Below are positions 7,791 through 16,565 of a stretch of DNA of 59,923 nucleotides, piece after piece. The notes under the pieces are model-generated. The model did not search any database and had not been told where the DNA came from. It saw only the letters and a list, made by a program, of their open reading frames with translations. The stretch lies in assembly GCA_031266095.1 (NCBI GenBank), contig JAISBR010000113.1, positions 1-59,923 of the forward strand, written 5' to 3'. Within the stretch, counting starts at the first letter, position 1, and every line of letters begins with the position of its first letter. The position numbers were made by a program, and so were the translations under genes. Source of the stretch: Treponema sp. (lineage in GTDB: Bacteria > Spirochaetota > Spirochaetia > Treponematales > Breznakiellaceae).

Positions 7791-10700
7791 CGAAAGTCAG
7801 GCGGGTTTTTGTTGAAAAGCGGGTCGGCTTTGACACGGAGGTTCGGCGGCTGCGTTCTGATTTTGCCGATTTTCTTGGGGTTCAGTACCCGGAACTGGCC
7901 CGGCTCAGGGGTCTGCGTGTTTTGAACCGCTATGATGTAAGCGGTCTTGATAAATCCCAGTTTGAACAAGCGGTATCCCGGGTTTTTTCCGAACTCCAGT
8001 GCGACGAAGTTTTTCACGGTGATTCGGTTCCGGCCGAAAAAGGTGATATTTTTTTCGCTGTGGAATACCTCCCCGGCCAGTACAATCAGCGCTCGGATTC
8101 CGCAGAACAGTGCGTCGAACTTGTTACCGGCCTTAAACCGGCCATCCGCTCCGCTTGGGTGTATATTCTCCAGCCCGGAGATATTTCCGTTTCAGACGCC
8201 GCCGTTGCGGCGGTAAAACGCTACCTTATCAATCCCGTTGATTCCCGGGAAGCCTCAATGGATCCGCTGGAGAGCCTTGGGGAAATTGAAACAAAAAACG
8301 GCATTCCCATTGATCCCGGTGAGACGCCTATTCTCTGGAATTTTATTGCAGCTAATGATGGCTGCCTTGCGGAAATATCCCGCGAATACGGCCTTGCTAT
8401 GTCCACAGAGGACCTGCGCTTTTGCCGTGAATGGTTTTCTTCCGTCGGACGGGACCCCACTTTGGCGGAACTGCGCGTGCTGGACGCCTACTGGTCGGAT
8501 CACTGTCGGCATACTACATTCAACACAATTCTGGAAAAGATAGAGATTGACGGGAGTTCCGCCGTAACGGCCTTGAAACAGGCGCTCGAGTTATACGAAT
8601 CCGCCCGGAATGAGGTATACGGCCCCGCCGGGGCGGCCCGTCCCCGATCATTGATGGACATGGCAGTCATCGGCGTCAAGCTCTTAAGAAAGCGGGGGCT
8701 TGCCGGTGACGTGGATGAATCAAAGGAGATTAACGCCTGTACCATTAAGATAAAAGCCGAGTTCAGCGACGGATCATCAGAGCCCTGGCTGCTGCTTTTT
8801 AAAAACGAGACTCATAATCATCCCACTGAGATAGAGCCTTTCGGCGGAGCAGCCACCTGCCTGGGCGGCGCAATCCGGGACCCTCTTTCGGGCCGGGCTT
8901 ATGTACATCAGGCCATGCGGATTTCTGGCGGCGGAGACCCAGGAACGCCATTAGGCGAAACCATCAAGGGAAAACTGCCCCAGATAAAGATCGCCCGTGA
9001 AGCCGCTGCCGGTTATGCGTCATACGGAAACCAGATCGGCATCGCGACCGGTCAGGTATCCGAATTCTATCACCCCGGTTTCCTCGCGAAACGGATGGAA
9101 CTTGGCGCGGTGATCGCCGCGGTTCCCGCCGCGTGGGTGCGGCGGGAGGAGCCGGTGTCCGGAGACATGGTGATCCTGGTAGGGGGTAAAACCGGCAGAG
9201 ACGGCATCGGCGGTGCTGCCGGTTCCTCCAAGGTACACACCGGTGAATCGCTGGATACTGCCGGGGCGGAGGTCCAGAAGGGCAACGCCGTGGAGGAACG
9301 AAAACTACAGCGCCTGTTCCGTAATCCTGAAACAGCGCGGCTTATCAAGCGCTGTAACGACTTCGGTGCGGGCGGCGTGTCGGTAGCTGTAGGGGAGCTC
9401 GCCGCCGGTCTCGATATCGATCTGGACCAAGTGCCTAAAAAATACGCGGGACTCACCGGTATAGAACTGGCGATTTCGGAATCCCAGGAACGGATGGCGG
9501 TGGTAGTTGCCCCGGATGACGCCGGCGCTTTTATCAAGGCCGCAGCCGCCGAAAACCTCGACGCGGTGGTCATTGCCACGGTAACGGCAGATGACACGGC
9601 CCCGGAAGAAAAAGCCGCCCTGCGAATGAAATGGCGGGGCAGGACTATTGTGGATCTGTCCCGAAAATTCCTTAATTCCAACGGTGCGCCCCGTTCGGTC
9701 CGGGTACGGCTTTCCGCGTCGTCCCGGCCGGCCCCTTACGCGGGGAACAAGGGCGCGAAAGATCAAGACCCCGGCGTTCTTCTGGATGAGCTTCAGAAGG
9801 AACTCATGTCCCTCCGTTCAGGGAGCCGCCGGGGCTTACAGGAACGTTTTGACGGCTCCATCGGGGCGGCCTCAATACTTTTCCCCTGGGGCGGCGCTGA
9901 ACAGGGAACTCCTGAATGCGGCATGGCCGCCCTGTTGCCCTCGCTGGAAAAACAGAGCCATACCGCGAGCCTTATGAGCTTCGGTTATGATCCCGATCTT
10001 ATGGAGTGGAATCCCTATGAGGGCGCTAAGGGCGCTGTCCGTGAGGCGCTGGCGAAATTCGCCTGTCTTGGCGGCGATCCCTGGAAGGCCCGCTTGAGTC
10101 TCCAGGAATATTTTGAGCGCCCGGAATCCCCTGATTCCTGGGGTAAACCGGCGGCGGCGCTGTTAGGCGCTCTGGAAGCCCAGCTTACCCTCGGCATTCC
10201 GGCCATTGGCGGCAAAGATTCTATGTCAGGTAACTACCGGGACAAGGCCTGCGGTATTGATATAAGCGTACCCCCTACCCTGGTTGCTTTTGCTGCGGGA
10301 ACCGCTCCGGCAGCCTCGGTCCGTTCAGGTGCGCTTTCGGGTGAAACCGGAAATGTGATCATCCTCCTTGCCCAGGCCGAAAAGGAAGCTCCGGCCGCGG
10401 CCGGCCGGATACGGACAGAGTGGGAGATTTTTAAAGCCAATATGGACGCGCTGGCCGCTCTCAGCGCGGCCGGTTGTGTTCATTCGGCTTATCCTGTAGG
10501 ACCCGGCGGAGCGGCCGTGAGTCTTGCGTTGATGGCCTTCGGCAACAACACCGGCATCGAGGCAAAGCCCAATGTTTTTTCCCTTGCCGCCGGGCCGGCA
10601 TATCAAGGTTCGGTATTGTTTGAAATTGACCGCGCCATGTATAGGGATAATCCCATAATCGGTGAAATTCTCAACCGGGCCGGTTGTTGGGCCGCCGTAG

Positions 10701-11731
10701 CGGTTACTATCGCCGATCCTGAGTTTCGCATAACTTGTGAAGAAAACGGCAAAATTCAAACCGCGAAAATTTCCCTGCCGCCGCTTCGCCGGATGTATGA
10801 ATATCCCCTCTCACGGGTCTATCCCCAGACATCCGCTGCTGAACCGCTTCCGGGAAAAGACCTTTCAGCGCCTGCGGGCAAAACGGCCCGTATACACGCG
10901 GGGACAGGTAAAAAGAGATTTTCGGAAGCCGCTCCCCTGGCGGTACTGCCCGTCTTCCCCGGAACCAACTGCGAATGGGATATGGAACGGGCATTTCGGG
11001 AAGCCGGCGCGCGGACCAGGCAGGTAATTTTCAGAAACCGGAGCGGGGAAGATATAACCGAATCAATCCGGGAACTGGCGGCGGCAATCGGGGAGGCCCA
11101 AATCCTCGCCCTAGCGGGCGGTTTCAGCGCCGGCGATGAACCGGACGGATCCGGCAAATTTATCGCCAACGTACTCCGTTCCCCTGCAGCCGCCGACGCT
11201 GTTGGTGAACTGCTTGAAAAACGGGACGGACTCATTCTGGGCATCTGCAACGGCTTCCAGGCCCTGATCAAGCTGGGACTGGTTCCCTACGGCGACTATC
11301 GAGCCGCAGATAACACAATGCCTACTCTCACCTTCAACCGGGTGGGCCGTCATGTTTCCCGGATGGTCCGTACCAGAGTTATGTCGAATAACTCACCCTG
11401 GCTCACGCTGGAAGAACCGGGCGCTGTTCACCTTGTTCCGGTCAGTCATGGGGAAGGCCGCCTCGTTATCCGCCACGAAGAAGGGCAGGCGCTGTTCAAA
11501 AATGGCCAGGTTCCCTTCTGCTACGCCGGCGTGAACGGCCTGCCTGCCGCGCGGGAGCCGGATAATCCCAACGGCTCGGACTTCGCCATAGAGGGCCTCA
11601 CCAGCCCGGACGGCAGAATCCTGGGAAAAATGGGCCATTCGGAACGGCAGGGCGAGTATGTACACATAAACATACCGGGCAATAAACGGCAGCGTATCTT
11701 CGAGGCCGGAGTCCGGTACTTTAAGGGATGA
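7772..11731 (+). CDS. purL: Phosphoribosylformylglycinamidine synthase, fused synthetase-amidotransferase
   Basis: FGAM synthase of de novo purine synthesis converts FGAR, ATP and glutamine to FGAM in the cytoplasm. At 1319 residues it is the long fused form of the type in clostridia and treponemes. The N-terminal part carries PurS-like and linker regions and the motif DHCRHTTF near residue 248. Two AIR-synthase-like halves follow, with FKNETHNHPTEIEPFGGAATC in the first and GIPAIGGKDSMSG in the second. The C-terminal class I glutaminase has PGTNCEWD, and GICNGFQ with nucleophile Cys1159. The start overlaps the NYN gene by 19 bases. ATG 7772 has no strong RBS, so translation may depend on coupling. 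No other purine gene lies nearby. Confidence 0.95.
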   Translation: MEAQALTKVRRVFVEKRVGFDTEVRRLRSDFADFLGVQYPELARLRGLRVLNRYDVSGLDKSQFEQAVSRVFSELQCDEVFHGDSVPAEKGDIFFAVEYLPGQYNQRSDSAEQCVELVTGLKPAIRSAWVYILQPGDISVSDAAVAAVKRYLINPVDSREASMDPLESLGEIETKNGIPIDPGETPILWNFIAANDGCLAEISREYGLAMSTEDLRFCREWFSSVGRDPTLAELRVLDAYWSDHCRHTTFNTILEKIEIDGSSAVTALKQALELYESARNEVYGPAGAARPRSLMDMAVIGVKLLRKRGLAGDVDESKEINACTIKIKAEFSDGSSEPWLLLFKNETHNHPTEIEPFGGAATCLGGAIRDPLSGRAYVHQAMRISGGGDPGTPLGETIKGKLPQIKIAREAAAGYASYGNQIGIATGQVSEFYHPGFLAKRMELGAVIAAVPAAWVRREEPVSGDMVILVGGKTGRDGIGGAAGSSKVHTGESLDTAGAEVQKGNAVEERKLQRLFRNPETARLIKRCNDFGAGGVSVAVGELAAGLDIDLDQVPKKYAGLTGIELAISESQERMAVVVAPDDAGAFIKAAAAENLDAVVIATVTADDTAPEEKAALRMKWRGRTIVDLSRKFLNSNGAPRSVRVRLSASSRPAPYAGNKGAKDQDPGVLLDELQKELMSLRSGSRRGLQERFDGSIGAASILFPWGGAEQGTPECGMAALLPSLEKQSHTASLMSFGYDPDLMEWNPYEGAKGAVREALAKFACLGGDPWKARLSLQEYFERPESPDSWGKPAAALLGALEAQLTLGIPAIGGKDSMSGNYRDKACGIDISVPPTLVAFAAGTAPAASVRSGALSGETGNVIILLAQAEKEAPAAAGRIRTEWEIFKANMDALAALSAAGCVHSAYPVGPGGAAVSLALMAFGNNTGIEAKPNVFSLAAGPAYQGSVLFEIDRAMYRDNPIIGEILNRAGCWAAVAVTIADPEFRITCEENGKIQTAKISLPPLRRMYEYPLSRVYPQTSAAEPLPGKDLSAPAGKTARIHAGTGKKRFSEAAPLAVLPVFPGTNCEWDMERAFREAGARTRQVIFRNRSGEDITESIRELAAAIGEAQILALAGGFSAGDEPDGSGKFIANVLRSPAAADAVGELLEKRDGLILGICNGFQALIKLGLVPYGDYRAADNTMPTLTFNRVGRHVSRMVRTRVMSNNSPWLTLEEPGAVHLVPVSHGEGRLVIRHEEGQALFKNGQVPFCYAGVNGLPAAREPDNPNGSDFAIEGLTSPDGRILGKMGHSERQGEYVHINIPGNKRQRIFEAGVRYFKG

Positions 11732-11760
11732 GCCTCCGCGCCCCGAATAAGATTGATCCG

Positions 11761-12876
11761 TTACTGGGGTAATATTATCGCGTGTACCTTGAGGCCTTTT
11801 TTCGCTACCTCCTGGTCAACCATTTCCCTGGTGATCTTTCCCCTGGGCCTGGGATGGGGCGGCGCGTCGCCGATGAGGATCATGATCCTGGATTCCGCCG
11901 ACCAGGGGAATTGTGTCGCTCCCTCGTAGAGGGCTTCGTACACCGCCTCCGGAATATCCCTGCCGCCCCGGACCGTAATGGCGTTGAGGCTGCGCTGGAA
12001 AGTGTTGAAATCAGAGGTAAAGGGAATCACTTTATTGATGTATTCATCGTTGTAATCCTTGTAGAGCACAATCCCTATTCTGAACGACTTAAACCCGGCT
12101 ATGATCTCCCGCAGCATGGGAATCAGCCTGAGTCTGATAGCGGCGATATCGTCCCGCATACTGCCGGTGGTGTCAAGGCAGATAACGATGTCAACATCCT
12201 TGCCCTTCTCTTTGGCAAGGACATCCCGAATCCGGTCCACCAAGTCAGAAGGCCCGGCGGAGTATATCAGGTCTCCCGTAGCGATCTCGGTAAAGGCTTC
12301 CACCGTGTCCTTCATGAAGTTGCCCTCAGGCGGACCGGGAAGAGGTTCCTGGGGCCGCACTTGCAGCGTGAAAGGGTTGTCCTTAAAAGCCGCCCGGTAG
12401 TCGGCGTAGGGAAGGGCAAAGGCCCGGATGTTGAGGTAGGTCCCGTCCACCACATAAACTTCCCCGTGGCGGCCCCCCTCATAACCATAATTGAGTATGT
12501 AGGGGATATAAATGTGAAAAGCCTGCCCCAGTTCCGGATGCTGTTCCGGACTGGAATCAATAAGCGAATATATCCGTCTTTCCCTCGGGATAGGTATCCC
12601 GTCAAGGATGCGGACCTCATCACCGTTAACGGCGTTCCATTCGCCGGCACGATAGGCGTAATTCTCGACACGCAGGTTTGGGTCCCTGGTGGATTCGGTA
12701 AGAAGTACCGAGCCGATATCCGCTTTTTTTCGGATAAAGAGATGAAAACCGCCGTCCACCCGCTGTTCTATCCGGAGGTCTCCGCTGCTGATGCTCAGAT
12801 CCTGAGCGGGAAGGGAAACTGCCAAGACGGTAATGAACAGTACACAGAACCCGGTAGTTACGAAATTTTTATACAT
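11761..12876 (-). CDS. Secreted von Willebrand factor A domain protein
   Basis: A 371-residue protein with an N-terminal signal peptide (hydrophobic residues 8-22, likely cut after LPA). Residues 27-200 form a beta-rich domain without recognised family. The C-terminal vWA domain begins near residue 228. Its metal-ion-dependent adhesion site is seen as DTTGS at 235-239, with later metal-coordinating candidates around VRGGRDIPEA and the LIGDAPPH strand. No LPXTG or lipobox is present, so it is probably periplasmic or surface-associated. Such proteins usually mediate protein-protein or matrix contacts. It converges on purL with 29 bases between the stops and is divergent from the HD gene, sharing a 51-base intergenic region. 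Confidence 0.75.
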   Translation of the reverse strand: MYKNFVTTGFCVLFITVLAVSLPAQDLSISSGDLRIEQRVDGGFHLFIRKKADIGSVLLTESTRDPNLRVENYAYRAGEWNAVNGDEVRILDGIPIPRERRIYSLIDSSPEQHPELGQAFHIYIPYILNYGYEGGRHGEVYVVDGTYLNIRAFALPYADYRAAFKDNPFTLQVRPQEPLPGPPEGNFMKDTVEAFTEIATGDLIYSAGPSDLVDRIRDVLAKEKGKDVDIVICLDTTGSMRDDIAAIRLRLIPMLREIIAGFKSFRIGIVLYKDYNDEYINKVIPFTSDFNTFQRSLNAITVRGGRDIPEAVYEALYEGATQFPWSAESRIMILIGDAPPHPRPRGKITREMVDQEVAKKGLKVHAIILPQ

Positions 12877-12927
12877 ATCTTTAATTATCGACTTAAATAG
12901 GGTATATTACCACTATAAGGAGTATAT

Positions 12928-13752
12928 GTGGATACAATGAAATCGCCGAAAGAACTCGCATTGGATACTAAGCTAATCGAAATGGTGGAAGCTTTTCACC
13001 TTTCCGGAAAGGCGCTAAAAGGGATTAAGCTTTTGTTAAGGGACGAGGAAGTCCAGGCCGCCCAGGAATACGCCAATACCGTGTCGATAGTACGGCTGGG
13101 CTTCAACGATCACGGGCCGGTGCATATGCGCACTGTGGCCATAAACGCCATAATCATGCTGAACCTGCTGCGGCAGGCGGGGATCAAAACCAGTCTGGAA
13201 AAGGACGAATGCGGCGATTTTGAAGACAGTCTGACGGCGGCGATTTTTGCCGCCATGCTGCACGACCTGGGCATGAGCATAGGCCGGCAGGACCACGAAC
13301 TGCTAAGCGCCTGTCTGGTTTACCCTTCCCTGGACCGGCTGCTGGCCCAGATCTACGCCGGAAACATATACAAAAGGGTGATGATCCGCTCTTTGGCGCT
13401 TGAAGGGATTACGGGCCACATGGGAAACCGGACGGTGAGTTCTCTTGAGGCCGGCGTGGTCCAGGTAGCGGACGGCTGTGATATGACTAAAGGCCGGGCG
13501 CGGATTCCCATGGCCTTGAACCAGGCCCCCAGGGCGGGGCATATCCACCAGTATTCCGCCGGCTCTATTGAAGAAGTCCGCATCAGCGCCGGCAAGGAAA
13601 AACCGATCAGCGTTGAAGTACTCATGTCCAGCGAAGTGGGTCTCTTTCAGGTGGAAGAAGTACTCCTGGCAAAAATCGCCGCCAGTACCGCCAAGCCCTT
13701 TGTTGAACTATACGCCCAGGTACGGGACGAGCCGGCAAAACAGTACTTGTAA
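12928..13752 (+). CDS. HD-domain phosphohydrolase, family uncertain
   Basis: A 274-residue soluble protein. The start is GTG 12928, which follows AAGGAG by five bases; the ATG three codons later has poor spacing. HD-type metal ligands are visible: His62 or His66 in DHGPVH, the His112-Asp113 pair in MLHDLG, His123, His164 and Asp182 in VADGCD. The C-terminal third is a small alpha/beta domain. Members of this COG-level group resemble archaeal and bacterial HD proteins with phosphohydrolase or nucleotidase activity. The substrate cannot be read from sequence. It is not HD-GYP, because the GYP motif is absent. It converges on tyrS with 28 bases between. Confidence 0.75.
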   Translation: MDTMKSPKELALDTKLIEMVEAFHLSGKALKGIKLLLRDEEVQAAQEYANTVSIVRLGFNDHGPVHMRTVAINAIIMLNLLRQAGIKTSLEKDECGDFEDSLTAAIFAAMLHDLGMSIGRQDHELLSACLVYPSLDRLLAQIYAGNIYKRVMIRSLALEGITGHMGNRTVSSLEAGVVQVADGCDMTKGRARIPMALNQAPRAGHIHQYSAGSIEEVRISAGKEKPISVEVLMSSEVGLFQVEEVLLAKIAASTAKPFVELYAQVRDEPAKQYL

Positions 13753-13780
13753 ACCTGTATGCCGGCGGAAACAAGCCTCA

Positions 13781-15028
13781 TTACTTTGCGATAACCAGAC
13801 AGTAGCGCTTCTTTCCGGCGCGAAGTACCAGTTCTCCTTCGGCGCTGAGCCGCTCCGCTTCGATGAGAGCGGTCACATCGCTTATTGCCGCAGGCTCACC
13901 GCCCGCCGCCGATACAAAGGCCCCGCCCTGCTGGACCAGGCGGCGGCCCTCGCTCTTGGTGGGGACCAGTCCGGTATCGCAAAAAAGATCCACCACATTA
14001 TAGCCCGCCTCGAATTTCGCCCTGTCAAGCTCACGGCGGGGCATGGCAGATTTGTCTCCTTCCCCGCCGCGGCTAAAGGCGGCCTTTGCGCCGGCAAGGG
14101 CCTTGTCCGCCTCGTCTTTGCCATGGATCAGGGCGGTCAATTCCCAGGCAAGGCGTTCCTTGGCCTCGTTGGGGTTCTTGCCAGGGGCGGTCAGGGCTTC
14201 ACATTCCCCAACAGACAGAAACGTAAACATCAGCAGGAAGCGGCGGATATCCGGGTCCTGTACGTTACGCCAATACTGAAAAAAGTCGTAGGGACTGGTG
14301 ACTGCCGGGTCCAGGAAGAGGGCGCCCTTTTCGGTTTTACCCATCTTCTTGCCATCGGCAGTGGTTACCAGCGGGAAAGTCATGCCGAAAACTTCGGCGC
14401 CCTCAACACGGCGGATCAGTTCGGCTCCGGCGACGATGTTCCCCCACTGATCATCGCCGCCGATTTGCAAGCGGCAGCCGTAGCGGCGGTATAGTTCCAG
14501 AAAATCGTAGCTCTGGAGGAGTTGATAATTGAATTCAATAAAAGAAAGGCCGGTTTCCATCCGTATTTTATAGGCCTCAAAACTCAGCATACGGTTCACT
14601 GAAAAATGACAGCCGATTTCCCGCAGAAAATCGATATAGTTCAGGCTGGCGAGCCAGTCCTTGTTGTTGGCGGTACGGGCGGTCTCGTTATCAAAACCGA
14701 TAAAGCGGTCAAGCTGGCCGGTGATGGCCACGGCGTTGGCATCCAGTGTCTCATAGTTCAACATTTTGCGCATTTCGGTTTTGCCCGAAGGATCGCCGAT
14801 ACGGGCGGTACCGCCCCCGATAAGGGCTATACCCTTGTGACCCGCGGCGCGCAGATGCCGGAAAGCAAAAAACGGCACCATGTGACCAATATGCAGGCTG
14901 GAGCCGGTAGGATCGCAGCCTATATAAAAAGTAACTCGTTCCTCGTTCATCAATTTTGAAAGCGCCTCAACATCGGTACACTGCTGAAAAAGGCCCCTGT
15001 CTTTTAAATTCTCAATCGCCGGATGCAT
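13781..15028 (-). CDS. tyrS: Tyrosyl-tRNA synthetase
   Basis: A class I aminoacyl-tRNA synthetase that charges tRNA-Tyr. Its length of 415 residues is typical of bacterial TyrRS. HIGH is exact at residues 46-49, following YIGCDPTGSSL. The second signature is KMGKT at 228-232, the common TyrRS variant of KMSKS. The tyrosine-pocket segment YQLLQSYDFLELY and the amide-binding GGDDQWGN are visible. The C-terminal ~70 residues form an S4-like RNA-binding domain (SEGRRLVQQGGAFV). GGAGGAAAC-type RBS sequence lies just ahead of the ATG on the minus strand. The gene is monocistronic as far as seen. Confidence 0.95.
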   Translation of the reverse strand: MHPAIENLKDRGLFQQCTDVEALSKLMNEERVTFYIGCDPTGSSLHIGHMVPFFAFRHLRAAGHKGIALIGGGTARIGDPSGKTEMRKMLNYETLDANAVAITGQLDRFIGFDNETARTANNKDWLASLNYIDFLREIGCHFSVNRMLSFEAYKIRMETGLSFIEFNYQLLQSYDFLELYRRYGCRLQIGGDDQWGNIVAGAELIRRVEGAEVFGMTFPLVTTADGKKMGKTEKGALFLDPAVTSPYDFFQYWRNVQDPDIRRFLLMFTFLSVGECEALTAPGKNPNEAKERLAWELTALIHGKDEADKALAGAKAAFSRGGEGDKSAMPRRELDRAKFEAGYNVVDLFCDTGLVPTKSEGRRLVQQGGAFVSAAGGEPAAISDVTALIEAERLSAEGELVLRAGKKRYCLVIAK

Positions 15029-15126
15029 GTTTCCTCCGTATCCAGTGTAATAGATTTATCCATTGAAAGCCAAGCTCTTACAGGGTAAGATGAACGAATC
15101 CGGTGTAACTTTCAAGGAGGCGTACA

Positions 15127-15774
15127 ATGAAAACTGTTCTGTGTTATGGCGATTCCAACACCTGGGGTTATAATCCCCGCACCTCGGATCGCTACGATCA
15201 CAAAACCCGGTGGCCCATGGTACTGAAGAGCATTCTCAACAGGGACGCGCCGCCGGATGATCCTGAATGGTGGGTGGTTGAGGAAGGCCAGAACGGCAGG
15301 ACAAGCTGCCGGGAAGATCCGGTAGAAGGGGACCGGAACGGGCTGCGCCAGCTCATCCCGATCCTTGAAAGCCACAAACCTATTGACGTAGTGGTGGTGC
15401 TGTTGGGTACCAATGACCTCAAGCCCCGGTACAGCCCCACTCCTTATGATATTGCCCGCGGAGTCCAGCGGGTAGTCATTGCCGCCCAGAAGTCTGAAAC
15501 CGGCCCGAATAATACTGCGCCGAAGGTACTGATGATATGCCCGCCGGTAACAGTGGAATCCCCGGTCTTCAAGCACGTATTCGGGGACGATTCTATCGCG
15601 CTCTCAAAAAAGCTGCCCCCCCTGTACCGCGCCATGGCCGGCGAGTGCGGCGCCGCGTTTCTTGACGCGGGCAAGTACATACAATCCAGCGCCGCCGACG
15701 GTATTCACCTTGATCCGGCTGATCACCGAAAACTTGCCGAAGCGACGGCGGAAGCGGTCAAAAAACTCTTTTAA
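15127..15774 (+). CDS. SGNH/GDSL-type esterase
   Basis: A 215-residue SGNH hydrolase without a signal peptide, so probably cytoplasmic. Block I is YGDSNTWG, with the catalytic Ser10. Block III is LLGTNDLK, supplying the oxyanion Asn. Block V is DGIHLDPADH, with the Asp/His pair. The layout is close to arylesterase or carbohydrate-acetylesterase types. The start has a strong AAGGAGG RBS eight bases upstream. The stop is followed 10 bases later by the permease start, suggesting a two-gene operon. The substrate is unknown. Confidence 0.85.
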   Translation: MKTVLCYGDSNTWGYNPRTSDRYDHKTRWPMVLKSILNRDAPPDDPEWWVVEEGQNGRTSCREDPVEGDRNGLRQLIPILESHKPIDVVVVLLGTNDLKPRYSPTPYDIARGVQRVVIAAQKSETGPNNTAPKVLMICPPVTVESPVFKHVFGDDSIALSKKLPPLYRAMAGECGAAFLDAGKYIQSSAADGIHLDPADHRKLAEATAEAVKKLF

Positions 15775-15784
15775 AATATACACC

Positions 15785-16561
15785 GTGGAAAACAGTCTCA
15801 ACGTTTTTTTCATCGTCTGTCCGCTCGCCTTTCTCGCCGGTTTTGTAGACTCCATAGCGGGCGGCGGCGGGCTTATTTCATTACCCGCTTATTTACTCGC
15901 CGGGGTGCCGGTCCATGCCGCCATGGGGACTAACAAACTCTCTTCCAGCATGGGCCAGGCGGCCGCTTCATTCCGTTACTACAAAAACGGTTTTGTTGAT
16001 CTCTTCATCTGCCTTCCCTCAATACCGGCGGCCCTTGCCGGTTCCGCCCTGGGTACTTCCCTTACCCTGTTGGTTAACGAGCGTTATCTGCAATGGCTGC
16101 TTGCGGCGGTTCTCCCGATCACCGCTTTTTATGTGCTGCGAAAAAGAGAACTGCGGGCGAAAGAACCCGCGTTCTCCCGGCCCGTGACGGTAATTATCGC
16201 GGCGCTTATCTCTTTTTCAATCGGCGGCTACGACGGCTTTTTTGGTCCCGGCGCCGGTACTTTCCTTATCCTGCTTTACACCGGCCTTGCCCGTATTGAG
16301 GTCCGTACCGCTTCGGGTAACGCTAAACTGGTGAACCTCGCCTCAAACTTAAGCGCCCTGGTTGTCTTCCTCATTCATGGCAGAGTCTTTCTCCCTCTGG
16401 GTTTAGCTGCCGGTGTCTTCAGTATTGCGGGATCTTACCTCGGCTCGGGCATAGTGATCCGCCGGGGGGCGGGGGCGCTGCGGCTCTTTACGCTGGGGGT
16501 ACTGGTCCTCCTCCTCATTAAAATCGTGTACGATATTTTCGCGGTAAACGGTTCGTTTTAA
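15785..16561 (+). CDS. TSUP-family membrane permease (TauE/SafE-like)
   Basis: From the GTG at 15785 the protein has 258 residues. A longer frame reaches back into the esterase gene, but its first 41 residues are basic and would be unusual ahead of a membrane segment. About eight hydrophobic helices are visible. The two inverted-repeat signatures of the TSUP family are present: GFVDSIAGGGGLISLP in the first half and GGYDGFFGPGAGTFL in the second. Family members move sulfite, sulfonates, sulfoacetate or other small anions. The substrate cannot be assigned. No RBS is obvious, so translation may rely on coupling to the esterase 10 bases upstream. Confidence 0.8.
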   Translation: MENSLNVFFIVCPLAFLAGFVDSIAGGGGLISLPAYLLAGVPVHAAMGTNKLSSSMGQAAASFRYYKNGFVDLFICLPSIPAALAGSALGTSLTLLVNERYLQWLLAAVLPITAFYVLRKRELRAKEPAFSRPVTVIIAALISFSIGGYDGFFGPGAGTFLILLYTGLARIEVRTASGNAKLVNLASNLSALVVFLIHGRVFLPLGLAAGVFSIAGSYLGSGIVIRRGAGALRLFTLGVLVLLLIKIVYDIFAVNGSF

Positions 16562-16565
16562 TCTG

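Noticed and set aside
11782..12900. 372-residue plus-strand frame opposite the vWA gene
   Set aside because: The minus-strand frame has a signal peptide and intact vWA motif; the opposite frame has no recognisable domain.
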